From NCBI RefSeq assembly GCF_004364285.1, contig NZ_SOBE01000004.1, positions 124,001 through 188,000 of the forward strand: a DNA stretch of 64,000 nt. The letters run 5' to 3'. The notes below the pieces were generated by a model. It ran no database searches. It was given only the letters and a program-made list of their open reading frames with translations, and had not been told where the DNA came from. Each line of letters starts with the position of its first letter. Within the stretch, counting starts at the first letter, position 1. The translations under genes were made by a program, and so were the position numbers. This stretch comes from Frigoribacterium sp. PhB116 (GTDB taxonomy: Bacteria > Actinomycetota > Actinomycetes > Actinomycetales > Microbacteriaceae). Of the stretch, positions 44,901 through 52,793 are shown piece after piece.

Positions 44901-47900
44901 CAGGGACCGGCCGGGGGCGGCACGCCCGTCACCGTGACCGGCACCGGCTTCACCCCCGGCTCGACCGTGACCATCGGCGACACGACGGGCCTCGTGCCCG
45001 ACGCCGTCTCCGACGACGGCACGGAGCTGACCTTCACGACCCCGGCCAACGCCGCGGGCGAGGTCACCGTCACGGTGACGACCGAGGGGGGCACGTCCGC
45101 ACCGCTGCCGTTCACGTACACCGCGCCTCCTGCGGGTGCTCCGGTGCTCGCGACGATCGACCCTGTCGAGGGGCCGGTCGCCGGCCGCACCGTCGTGACG
45201 CTCACCGGCTCGGGCTTCCTGCCCGGTTCGACGGTCAGCATCGGCGACACGACGGGCCTCGTGCCCGACTCGATCGACCTGACCGGCACGACCCTGACCT
45301 TCACGACCCCGGCGAACGCCGCGGGGCCCGTGACCGTCACGGTGACGAACCTGGCGGGGACGAGCGCGCCGCTCGGCTTCACCTACCTGCCTGCCCCGGC
45401 CGACGCGCCGGTGCTCATCTCGGCCACCCCGGCCGAGGGACCGGTCGGAGGCGGCACGGTCGTCACCGTCGCCGGCTCGGCCTTCACGCCCGGCTCGACG
45501 GTCTCGATCGGCGACACGGTCGGCCTCGTGCCCGACTCGATCTCGACGGACGGCACCGAGCTGGTCTTCACGACCCCGGCGAACGCCGCGGGCCCCGTGA
45601 GCATCACCGTCACGAACGCCGCCGGCACGAGCGCCGCGCTGCCGTTCACGTACCTGCCGGCCCCGGCCGACGCCCCCGTGCTCACGACGATCGACCCTGA
45701 CCAGGGCCCGGTCGGCGGCGGCACGCCGGTGACGATCACCGGCACCGGCTTCACGGCCGGCTCCACCGTCACGATCGGCGACACGACGGGCCTCGTGCCC
45801 GACGACATCGCCGCCGACGGCACCTCGTTGACCTTCACGACCCCGGCCAACGCCGAGGGGCCGGTGACGGTCACGGTGACGAACGACGCGGGCACCAGCG
45901 CGCCGCTCGGCTTCACCTACGTGGCGGCCCCCGCCGGCGCCCCCGTGCTCGCGACGATCGACCCCGTGGAGGGACCGGTCGGAGGCGGCACCCCGGTGAC
46001 GATCACCGGCACCGGCTTCGCGGCCGGGTCGACCGTGTCGATCGGTGCGTCCGCGGGCATCGTGCCCGACGACATCGCCGACGACGGCACGTCGCTGACC
46101 TTCACGACCCCGGCGAACGTCGCCGGTCCCGTGACGGTCACGGTGACGAACGACGCGGGCACCAGCGCGCCGCTCGGCTTCACCTACGTCGCCGCGCCCG
46201 TCACCGCACCCGTGCTGACGACGCTGACGCCGGACTCGGGCCCGGTCGGCGGCGGCACCCCGGTGACGATCACCGGCACCGGCTTCACGCCCGGCGCCAC
46301 CGTCTCGATCGGCGGCACGGCCGGCATCGTGCCGGACGACGTCTCCGACGACGGCACCGAGCTGACCTTCACGACCCCGCCCGGCGCTGCCGGCGACGTG
46401 CCGGTCACGGTGACGACCGACGGCGGCACCTCCGCGCCGCTGACGTTCACCTACGAGGCGGCCCCGGCGGGAGCACCTGTCCTGACGTCGCTGACGCCCG
46501 AGACCGGCCCGGCCGGCGGCGGCACCCCGGTCACGATCACCGGCTCGGGCTTCCTGCCCGGATCGACGGTCTCGGTCGGCGGCACCACCGGCATCGTCCC
46601 CGACGCGATCGGGGTCGGCGGCACGACGCTCACCTTCACGACGCCTCCGGGCGCCGCGGGCGACGCTCCGGTGACCGTGACCAACCTGGCGGGCACGAGC
46701 GCGCCGCTCACGTTCACGTACCTGGCGCCTCCTGTCGGCTCGCCCGTGCTGACGGCCATCGCGCCCGACGCCGGACCGGCCGCGGGCGGCACCTCGGTGA
46801 CGCTCACGGGCACCGGCTTCACCCCCGGGTCGACGATCACGATCGGCGACGCGACGGGCATCGTGGGCACCCTCTCGCCCGACGGCACGCAGCTCACGTT
46901 CACGACCCCCGGCGGCACCGCCGGAGACGTGCCCGTGACGGTCACGAACGCGACGGGCACCAGCGCGCCCCTGACGTTCACGTACCAGGCGGCGCCCGTC
47001 GTCGCACCGACGCTGACGAGCCTGACGCCCGCCGAGGGCCCTGCGGGAGGCGGCACCGACGTCACGATCGTCGGCACCGGCTTCACGGGCGACTCGACGG
47101 TCACGGTCGGCACCACGACGGGCATCGTGCCCCTCTCGGTCTCGACCGACGGCACCTCGCTGGTCTTCACGACGCCGGCCGGCGCCGTGGGACAGGCCGA
47201 CGTCTCGGTGACGACCCCGGCAGGCACGAGCGGCACCCTGCCGTTCACCTACCAGGCGGCCCCGGTCGGCGCGCCCGTGCTCGCGACGCTGTCGCCGACC
47301 AGCGGTCCTGCAGGAGGCGGCACCACGGTGACCGTCACCGGCACCGGCTTCACCCCCGGGTCGACGGTCTCCGTGGACGGCTCCGCGCCGATCACCCCCG
47401 TGATCAACGGTGCCGGCACGTCGCTGACCTTCACGACCCCGGCGCACGCCGCGGGCCCCGTGCAGGTCACGGTGACGAACGAGGCGGGCACCTCCGCCCC
47501 GCTGCCCTTCACCTACCTGGCCCCGGCGTCCACCGCGCCCCTGCTGCTGAGCCTGGCGCCCGCGTCGGGCCCGGTCGGCGGAGGCACCGTCGTGACGATC
47601 ACCGGCTCGGGCTTCGTGGTCGGCGCGACGACGGTCTCGATCGACGGAGGCGCCGCCCTGACGCCCTCGTTCGTCTCGCTCGACGGCACGCAGCTGACCT
47701 TCACCACCCCGGCCGACACGGCCGGACCGGTGCCGGTCACGGTGACCACCGCCGGCGGCACCAGCGCGCCGCTGACCTTCACCTACGTCGCGGCTCCCGC
47801 CGGGGCGCCGGTGCTGGCCTCGCTCACGCCGAGCTCCGGTCCGGTCGGCGGCGGCCAGACGGTGACGATCACGGGCACCGGCTTCGCGGCCGGGTCCACG

Positions 47901-48836
47901 GTCTCGGTCGACGGCGGGGCAGCGATCACGCCCGCCACGATCAGCGCCGACGGCACGTCGCTGACGTTCACCACTCCGGCGCACGTCGCCGGGCTGGTGC
48001 AGGTGACCGTCACGAACGCCACGGGCACGAGCGCCCCGCTGACGTACTCGTACCAGGCCGCGGCCGCGCTGGCTCCCCAGCTGACGTCGCTGACGCCTCC
48101 CACGGGTCCCCTCGGCGGCGGCACCGTCGTCACCGTGACGGGCACCGGGTTCACGCCGGGCTCGACCGTCTCGGTCGGCGGCTCCGCCCCGATCACGCCG
48201 GACAGCATCTCGGCCGACGGCACGACGCTGACGTTCACGACCCCGGCCGGCACGGCGGGCAGCACGACCGTCACCGTGACGAACGCCGCAGGCACGAGCG
48301 CCCCGCTGCCCTTCGTCTACGCCGAGGCGGGCGCGCCGCCCGTCGTCACCTCGCCCGTGCAGGGCCAGGTCGTCACGACGCCGAACCCGGTCGTCACGGG
48401 CACGGGGACGCCGGGCTACACGGTCACCGTGCGGATCCTCGCCCGGGTGCTCTGCACCACGGTCGTCGCGGCCGACGGCACCTGGGCCTGCTCGCCGCTG
48501 GGCGGGCTGCCCGAGGGCGAGTACACGCTGACGGCCACGCAGACCGGGCCCGACGGGGTCGCCTCGGCAGCCTCGGCTCCGGTCCAGTTCGCCGTCGACC
48601 TGCCGGCTGCCGGCGGACCCGGTGCCGGGACGCCCGGCACGGGCACGCCCGGCGCGGGCACGCCCGGCGCCGGCGGCAACGGCGGCTCGGGCTCGGGCGG
48701 CTACTACAGCGGCACCGCGGGCAGTGGCCCGCTGGCCTTCACGGGCAGCGACACCGCGCCGGTCCTGCTGGCCGCGCTGCTGCTGATGGTCGCCGGCGGG
48801 TTCCTCACCCTGCGGAGGAGGTCGCGCCGCAGCTGA
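41937..48836 (+). CDS. Giant wall-anchored protein with 19 IPT/TIG repeats
   Basis: A 2299-aa secreted protein. The ATG at 41937 is chosen because CAGGAG lies 7 nt upstream. A long N-region and hydrophobic segment (GVAVLTAALLGIGGSVL) form the signal. Residues about 55-445 resemble the choice-of-anchor G N-terminal regions of Microbacteriaceae proteins (from memory). Residues about 449-2130 are 19 IPT/TIG immunoglobulin-like repeats of about 88 aa, each with GPxGGGTxVTITGTGF and ending APLxFTY. A bacterial Ig-like domain (about 2132-2222) and a Gly/Pro/Thr linker follow. The C-terminus has LAFTG (about 2266-2270), one helix and RRRSRRS, a sortase E-type anchor. Likely an adhesin or extended surface fibre; no catalytic domain seen. 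Confidence 0.9.
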   Translation: MRTEALARAEKGRPTAHRHHSRAKQGVAVLTAALLGIGGSVLAAAPATAAPAASIAEGRFLDGTALGLDLANVLLLQPAAATNTGQPAPVTQSTPLDVTVLNAARADLGSGIQLLGPNGLLTVGAVNQYAQANANGSSTAASGAVTNGGAIGVGGQAGVPQANASFNLSRLVNTQALANLRVTTGALSATAAQTAGPNGAQTGAYQIADLDLSLTSPVLATTINGLRSTLTGLQPTVDAIPGTLTGLLGPTVQVTGLPNLTTLGNSLTTVTSADGSITANLQTGAITIDVPTVLATQGVNINTLPAGTELTPYITTALTTQLLPAVTVALQSLVTQITSGLNGVTATVNVLGARVPVSLAVLSPVLNTVIGTVVAPVNTVISGLGGTVVTPLASALTGVVSLRANNKTTAGGTFTQSALRVGLLGVLQAGTAVELASASVGPNAGPLAAPTLTGITPVEGPVAGGTAVTLTGSAFTADSRVSVDGGAPITPTAVSDDGTSLTFATPAHAAGPVPVTVTTAVGTSGPQTFTYIPVPAITGLTPAQGPVGGGTTVTVAGSGFLADSTVSVDGSAPITPDSIAADGTSLTFTTPAHALGDVPVTVTTRGGTSAPQTFTYLPAPAGAPVLAGITPDEGLAGGGTPVTITGTGFSAGSTVSVDGSEPITPDTIATDGTSLTFTTPAHAPGPVPVTVTNGTGTSAPQTFTYLAPPLAAPVLDTITPDEGPVGGGTSVTITGTGFTAGSTVSVDGSAPITPDALADDGTSLTFTTPAHVEGTIAVTVTNAGGTSSPLDFTYTPAPATAPVLIDIEPEVGPAGGGTPVTITGTGFTAGSTVSVDGSAPITPDTIATDGTSLTYTSPAHVAGTVPVTVTNDGGTSAPLDFTYEPAPLAAPVLATIDPDEGPAGGGTAVTITGTGFEVGSTVSVDGSAPITPTVIAADGTSLTYTAPAHVAGTVPVTVTNAGGTSAPLEFTYLPAPPTAPVLATIDPAQGPAGGGTPVTVTGTGFTPGSTVTIGDTTGLVPDAVSDDGTELTFTTPANAAGEVTVTVTTEGGTSAPLPFTYTAPPAGAPVLATIDPVEGPVAGRTVVTLTGSGFLPGSTVSIGDTTGLVPDSIDLTGTTLTFTTPANAAGPVTVTVTNLAGTSAPLGFTYLPAPADAPVLISATPAEGPVGGGTVVTVAGSAFTPGSTVSIGDTVGLVPDSISTDGTELVFTTPANAAGPVSITVTNAAGTSAALPFTYLPAPADAPVLTTIDPDQGPVGGGTPVTITGTGFTAGSTVTIGDTTGLVPDDIAADGTSLTFTTPANAEGPVTVTVTNDAGTSAPLGFTYVAAPAGAPVLATIDPVEGPVGGGTPVTITGTGFAAGSTVSIGASAGIVPDDIADDGTSLTFTTPANVAGPVTVTVTNDAGTSAPLGFTYVAAPVTAPVLTTLTPDSGPVGGGTPVTITGTGFTPGATVSIGGTAGIVPDDVSDDGTELTFTTPPGAAGDVPVTVTTDGGTSAPLTFTYEAAPAGAPVLTSLTPETGPAGGGTPVTITGSGFLPGSTVSVGGTTGIVPDAIGVGGTTLTFTTPPGAAGDAPVTVTNLAGTSAPLTFTYLAPPVGSPVLTAIAPDAGPAAGGTSVTLTGTGFTPGSTITIGDATGIVGTLSPDGTQLTFTTPGGTAGDVPVTVTNATGTSAPLTFTYQAAPVVAPTLTSLTPAEGPAGGGTDVTIVGTGFTGDSTVTVGTTTGIVPLSVSTDGTSLVFTTPAGAVGQADVSVTTPAGTSGTLPFTYQAAPVGAPVLATLSPTSGPAGGGTTVTVTGTGFTPGSTVSVDGSAPITPVINGAGTSLTFTTPAHAAGPVQVTVTNEAGTSAPLPFTYLAPASTAPLLLSLAPASGPVGGGTVVTITGSGFVVGATTVSIDGGAALTPSFVSLDGTQLTFTTPADTAGPVPVTVTTAGGTSAPLTFTYVAAPAGAPVLASLTPSSGPVGGGQTVTITGTGFAAGSTVSVDGGAAITPATISADGTSLTFTTPAHVAGLVQVTVTNATGTSAPLTYSYQAAAALAPQLTSLTPPTGPLGGGTVVTVTGTGFTPGSTVSVGGSAPITPDSISADGTTLTFTTPAGTAGSTTVTVTNAAGTSAPLPFVYAEAGAPPVVTSPVQGQVVTTPNPVVTGTGTPGYTVTVRILARVLCTTVVAADGTWACSPLGGLPEGEYTLTATQTGPDGVASAASAPVQFAVDLPAAGGPGAGTPGTGTPGAGTPGAGGNGGSGSGGYYSGTAGSGPLAFTGSDTAPVLLAALLLMVAGGFLTLRRRSRRS
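43281..48325 (+). repeat. 19 tandem IPT/TIG-coding units of about 265 bp
   Basis: Units are mostly 264-270 bp. They fall in blocks by the loop after the TGTGF motif: units 1-6 have SVDGSAPITP-type loops, 7-11 IGDTTGLVPD-type, 12-15 IGGTAGIVPD-type or related, and 16, 18 and 19 return to the SVDG type. The block order suggests segmental duplication. Confidence 0.88.
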
Positions 48837-48878
48837 GTCCGCTCAGCAGCTGAGCCGCTGAGCCCGCTCAGCGACCGC

Positions 48879-48917
48879 AGGAGGTGCCCGTCCGGCCAGA
48901 CCGGACGGGCACCTCCT
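48879..48917. terminator. 17-bp perfect hairpin after the surface-protein gene
   Basis: AGGAGGTGCCCGTCCGG (48879-48895) pairs perfectly with 48901-48917 around the loop CCAGA. It lies 43 nt after the stop of the giant gene and before the next promoter. Confidence 0.75.
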
Positions 48918-48962
48918 CGTCGGGGTCGCGCAGTAGCCGTGCCGCACGGGACGGTCTGTCGG

Positions 48963-48968
48963 TAGCGT
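48963..48968 (+). promoter_or_regulatory. -10 box, leaderless geometry
   Basis: TAGCGT is followed by 6 nt (CGGGGC) and the ATG at 48975, so transcription would begin at or next to the start codon. The -35 (GTGCCG, 48939-48944) is weak. Confidence 0.55.
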
Positions 48969-48974
48969 CGGGGC

Positions 48975-49628
48975 ATGAGCGATCCCGTGACTCCTCCCTC
49001 GGCCCACGTCCACCCTCCGGCCGCAGCCTCGGCGTCCACGGGCATAGACCGGAGGGCGCTCGTCGTCGCGGGCGCACTCGTCGGGCTGGGCGCCCTGGTC
49101 ACGGCCGCGCGCTTCCTGATGGGCCTTGCCGCTCTCTCGACGACCTCGCTGTACGCGGTCCTGCCGGTCTTCGCCCTGATCGCGACCCTCGCCACGTCCG
49201 CGGGGCTCTGGCTGGTCAGCGGCCGAGGGGGCATCTGCGCGACCTCGCCCGCCGGACGCGTCGCGCTGCGCATCGCTGCCGTCACCCAGGTGCTCGTCGC
49301 CGTCCTCGCGCTCATCCCGGCCGTCCTCGCTGCGGGTCCGGGGCCGCTCGTCGTCCTCCTCCTCACGGTCGTGTCCGTCGTCGCGGCCCTCGTGGGAGCC
49401 GTGCTGGCAGCGCGCTCCGGCAGCGTCCGGGGCGTCGCGGGCTGGGTCCTCCTGCCGTGGACGGTGGTGGCCCTCGTCCGCACCGTCGTGTTCTCCACCC
49501 CGGTCGGGTTCGCGCTCGGCGCCTCCTCCATCACGGCGTTCGCGTATGGCGGGCAGGTGCTCACGATCGTCACCCTGCTCCTCGTGGCGGTCGCGTGGCT
49601 CGTCGCCGGGCTGCGCACAGCTCGCTGA
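48975..49628 (+). CDS. Integral membrane protein of unknown function
   Basis: A 217-aa protein with a Pro/Ala-rich N-terminus and about five to six predicted transmembrane helices (starting ALVVAGALVGLGALVTAARF and ending VLTIVTLLLVAVAWLVAGL). No family or motif recognised. It is a single gene between two strong hairpins (48879-48917 and 49650-49709), with a leaderless-type promoter. Confidence 0.7.
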   Translation: MSDPVTPPSAHVHPPAAASASTGIDRRALVVAGALVGLGALVTAARFLMGLAALSTTSLYAVLPVFALIATLATSAGLWLVSGRGGICATSPAGRVALRIAAVTQVLVAVLALIPAVLAAGPGPLVVLLLTVVSVVAALVGAVLAARSGSVRGVAGWVLLPWTVVALVRTVVFSTPVGFALGASSITAFAYGGQVLTIVTLLLVAVAWLVAGLRTAR

Positions 49629-49649
49629 TCTCCCCTCGGCGCACGCGAA

Positions 49650-49709
49650 GAACCGCGATCCGAACCATGAACCGCGACAAAGCGCGGTTCATGGTTCGGA
49701 ATCCGGTTC
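49650..49709. terminator. Long interrupted hairpin after membrane-protein gene
   Basis: A perfect 18-bp core (49659-49676 with 49683-49700, arm TCCGAACCATGAACCGCG, loop ACAAAG) extends outward past a one-base bulge on each side to GAACCG (49650-49655) pairing with CGGTTC (49704-49709). The arms are richer in A+T than the surroundings. Placed 22 nt after the stop at 49628. Confidence 0.65.
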
Positions 49710-49751
49710 ATGGGCACGGGCGGCAGCCCGGGCGGTAGTGACACAGGCTCG

Positions 49752-49780
49752 TTGACACGCCCGGGCCGCGGGACTACGTT
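49752..49780 (+). promoter_or_regulatory. Consensus promoter giving a leaderless mRNA
   Basis: TTGACA (49752-49757), exactly 17 bp, TACGTT (49775-49780), then 6 nt and the ATG at 49787. It is the best-formed promoter of the leaderless set in this window. Confidence 0.78.
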
Positions 49781-49786
49781 CTGGCC

Positions 49787-51433
49787 ATGAGCGGTCCCGA
49801 CGCTTCTCCCGGCCGCGTGCCGACCTCCTCCTCGCGCCCGGCAGCCCCCGGTGCACCGGCCCCCGACACCCCGGCCCCCGACACCCCGGCCCCCGCCACC
49901 TCTGCCCCAGGCACCCCGTCCGCCGGCAAGGGCCTCGCGGCCGGCACCCTCGGCCTCTGGGGCTCGACCGTCATCGGCCTCGCGAGCACGGCGCCCGTCT
50001 ACTCCCTGGTCGCGACGCTCGGCTTCGTGGTCGCCGCCGTCGGGGCGCAGGCGCCGATCGCGTTCATCGTGGCGTTCATCCCGATGCTGTTCATCGCCTT
50101 CGCCTACCGCGAGCTGAACCGGGCCGTGCCCGACTGCGGCACGACCTTCACGTGGGTGACGAAGGCCTTCGGCCCCCGCGTCGGCTGGATGGGCGGCTGG
50201 GGCGTCGCCATCGCCGGCATCGTCGTGCTGGCGAACCTCTCGCAGATCGCCGGGCAGTACACCTGGCTGATGGTCGGCGACGGCTCGCTCGCCGAGAACG
50301 TGCCGCTGGTCACCGCGACCGGCGTCGTGTTCATCGCCCTGATGACCTGGATCAGCTACCGCGGCCTCGAGCTCGGCGAGCGCGTGCAGAACGTGCTGCT
50401 GGGCGTCCAGTACATCGCCCTCGCCCTGTTCGTCGCGGTCGCCCTGTACAAGATCGCCTCGGGCGACGCCCCGAACGCGACCCCGGTCGAGTGGAGATGG
50501 TTCGACCCGACCGCGTTCACCGACTGGTCGGGCTTCGTCGAGGCCGTGCTGCTCGCCCTCTTCATCTACTGGGGCTGGGACGCCTGCCTCGCCCTCACCG
50601 AGGAGACCAAGGACCCGCAGCGCACCCCCGGCCGCGCCGCCGTGCTGTCGACGGCGATCCTGCTCGTCACCTACGTCGGCGTCACCGTCGTCGCGATGTC
50701 GTTCGCGGGCCTCGGCAGCACGGGCATCGGCCTCGCGAACGAGGCGAACGCCGACGACGTCTTCTTCGCGCTCAAGGACCCGGTGCTCGGTCCGCTCTCG
50801 GTCGTGCTCGTCATCTCGGTGCTCGTCTCGGCCGTCTCGTCGACGCAGACGACCATCCTGCCGACGGCCCGCGGCACCCTCGCGATGGCCGTCTACGGCG
50901 CCCTGCCCGCCCGGTTCGGCCGGGTGCACCCGAGGTTCCGCACCCCGTCGTTCTCGACCTTCGTGATGGGCGTCGTCGCGATCGTCTTCTACGTCGTCAT
51001 GACGCTCGTGAGCGCGAACGTGCTGCAGGACTCGATCCTCTCGCTGGGCCTCGCCATCGCCTTCTACTACGGGCTGACCGGCTACGCGTGCGTCTGGTAC
51101 TTCCGGCGCGAGCTGACGTCGTCGTGGCAGGCGTTCCTGTTCAAGGGGCTGCTGCCGCTGCTCGGCGCGCTGATGCTCACGTACGCCTTCGTGCAGTCGG
51201 TGGTCGACATGCTCGCGCCCGACTACGGCTACACGGTGCTGCTCGGCATCGGCGGCACCTTCGTGATCGGCATCGGCTCGCTGCTGCTCGGCGCCGTGCT
51301 GATGGTCGTCTGGTCCGCGTTCGCCGAGTCCCGCCCGTTCTTCCGCGGCGAGAGCCTGAACCGCGACACGGAGGTGCTCGTGCCCGACGAGCCCGAGATC
51401 TACACGCGATCCATCGACGGAGGACTGGCATGA
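49787..51433 (+). CDS. APC-superfamily amino-acid permease
   Basis: A 548-aa transporter with about 12 transmembrane helices. A cytoplasmic N-terminus of about 45 residues is made of Ala/Pro/Asp/Thr repeats (APDTPAPDTPAPATSAPGTP). The core begins GLAAGTLGLWGSTVIGLAST, typical of APC helix 1, and has DCGTTFTWVTKAFGPRVGWM and the ALTEETKDPQRTPGRAA loop seen in amino-acid/polyamine carriers. Its stop overlaps the start of a saccharopine-dehydrogenase-like gene (ATGA), so the pair may take up and process an amino acid or polyamine. Substrate unknown. Confidence 0.88.
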   Translation: MSGPDASPGRVPTSSSRPAAPGAPAPDTPAPDTPAPATSAPGTPSAGKGLAAGTLGLWGSTVIGLASTAPVYSLVATLGFVVAAVGAQAPIAFIVAFIPMLFIAFAYRELNRAVPDCGTTFTWVTKAFGPRVGWMGGWGVAIAGIVVLANLSQIAGQYTWLMVGDGSLAENVPLVTATGVVFIALMTWISYRGLELGERVQNVLLGVQYIALALFVAVALYKIASGDAPNATPVEWRWFDPTAFTDWSGFVEAVLLALFIYWGWDACLALTEETKDPQRTPGRAAVLSTAILLVTYVGVTVVAMSFAGLGSTGIGLANEANADDVFFALKDPVLGPLSVVLVISVLVSAVSSTQTTILPTARGTLAMAVYGALPARFGRVHPRFRTPSFSTFVMGVVAIVFYVVMTLVSANVLQDSILSLGLAIAFYYGLTGYACVWYFRRELTSSWQAFLFKGLLPLLGALMLTYAFVQSVVDMLAPDYGYTVLLGIGGTFVIGIGSLLLGAVLMVVWSAFAESRPFFRGESLNRDTEVLVPDEPEIYTRSIDGGLA

Positions 51434-52701
51434 CGACGGCACCCACCACCCCCGCACCCGGCGACGTCGCCGCGGCATCGGCCCGCATCCTGATCGTCGG
51501 CGCCGGAGGCGTCGGCTCGGCCGCCGTCCGCATCGCCGTGCGGCGCGCCTTCTTCGAGCTGCTGGTCGTCGCGGACCACGACCCGGCCCGCCCGCAGGCG
51601 CTGGTGGACTCGCTGGCCGACCCGCGCCTCCTCGGCGCCTCGGTCGACGCGTCGAGCGCCGACTCGGTCACGGCCCTGATCCGCGAGCACGCGATCACGC
51701 ACGTGCTGAACGCCGTCGACCCGCGCTTCGTGATGCCGATCTTCGAGGGCGCCTTCGCGGGCGGCGCGGTCTACCTCGACATGGCGATGAGCCTGTCGAG
51801 GCCGCACCCCGACGAGCCGCACGCGCTGACCGGCGTCAAGCTCGGCGACGAGCAGTTCGCGCAGGAGGCGCGGTGGCGGGACGCAGGACGACTCGCCCTG
51901 GTCGGCATGGGCGTCGAGCCCGGCATGTCAGACGTGTTCGCGCGATGGGCGGAGGACGAGCTGTTCAGCGAGATCGACGAGCTCGGCGTGCGCGACGGCG
52001 CCGACCTGGTGGTCAGGGGCTACGACTTCGCTCCCTCCTTCTCGATCTGGACCACCATCGAGGAGTGCCTGAACCCCCCGGTCGTCTGGGAGGAGGGGCG
52101 AGGCTGGTACACCACGGCCCCGTTCAGCGAGCCCGAGGTCTTCGACTTCCCCGAGGGGATCGGCCCGGTCGAGTGCGTCAACGTCGAGCACGAGGAGGTG
52201 CTGCTGATGCCCCGCTGGACGAGCGCGAAGCGCGTCACCTTCAAGTACGGGCTCGGGCAGGAGTTCATCGACGTGCTGAGGACGCTGAACAAGCTCGGGC
52301 TCGACAGGACGGCCCCGGTCGACGTCAAGGGGGTTCAGGTCTCGCCGCGCGACGTGGTCGCGGCCGTGCTGCCCGACCCGGCGACGCTCGGCGACGTGAT
52401 GTCGGGCAAGACGTGTGCGGGCGTCTGGGTGCGGGGCACGGGCAAGGACGGCAGGCCGCGGTCGACGTACCTCTACCACGTGGCCGACAACGAGACCTCG
52501 ATGCGCGAGTACGGCTCGCAGGCCGTCGTGTGGCAGACGGCGCTCGGTCCGGTCATCGCCCTCGAGCTGCTCGCCACGGGCGTCTGGTCGGGCGTCGGGA
52601 TCCTCGGGCCGGAGGCCTTCCCGGCCGGGCCGTTCCTCGACTTGCTCGCGTCGCCCGAGGGGCACGACTCGCCGTGGGGGATGGTCGAGAAGCCGATCTG
52701 A
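51430..52701 (+). CDS. Saccharopine dehydrogenase family protein
   Basis: A 423-aa NAD(P)-dependent oxidoreductase with an N-terminal Rossmann motif RILIVGAGGVGSAAV (about 19-33), the family's AVDPRFVMPIFEGAFAGGAVYLDM segment and GVEPGMSDVFARWA (about 161-174). It belongs to the broad group of saccharopine/carboxynorspermidine/L-lysine dehydrogenases. Translation is coupled to the upstream APC permease by a 4-bp overlap, which suggests that the permease supplies its substrate, perhaps lysine or a related amine; this is inference. Confidence 0.85.
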   Translation: MTTAPTTPAPGDVAAASARILIVGAGGVGSAAVRIAVRRAFFELLVVADHDPARPQALVDSLADPRLLGASVDASSADSVTALIREHAITHVLNAVDPRFVMPIFEGAFAGGAVYLDMAMSLSRPHPDEPHALTGVKLGDEQFAQEARWRDAGRLALVGMGVEPGMSDVFARWAEDELFSEIDELGVRDGADLVVRGYDFAPSFSIWTTIEECLNPPVVWEEGRGWYTTAPFSEPEVFDFPEGIGPVECVNVEHEEVLLMPRWTSAKRVTFKYGLGQEFIDVLRTLNKLGLDRTAPVDVKGVQVSPRDVVAAVLPDPATLGDVMSGKTCAGVWVRGTGKDGRPRSTYLYHVADNETSMREYGSQAVVWQTALGPVIALELLATGVWSGVGILGPEAFPAGPFLDLLASPEGHDSPWGMVEKPI

Positions 52702-52793
52702 GCGGCGACGCGGCGCGACCTCGGCGCAGCCGCGTCGGCCCTCCTGCGGCCTTCCGTCGGCCCTCCGGCGGCGGCGACCGCCAGGATGGTCGG

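Noticed and set aside
41688-47984. A 2098-codon open frame on the minus strand and a ladder of about 88-codon antisense ORFs under the surface-protein gene
   Set aside because: They mirror the repeat unit and arise from GC-rich codon use; composition is Arg/Gly/Asp-rich without any domain, and the sense strand has signal peptide, IPT repeats and anchor.
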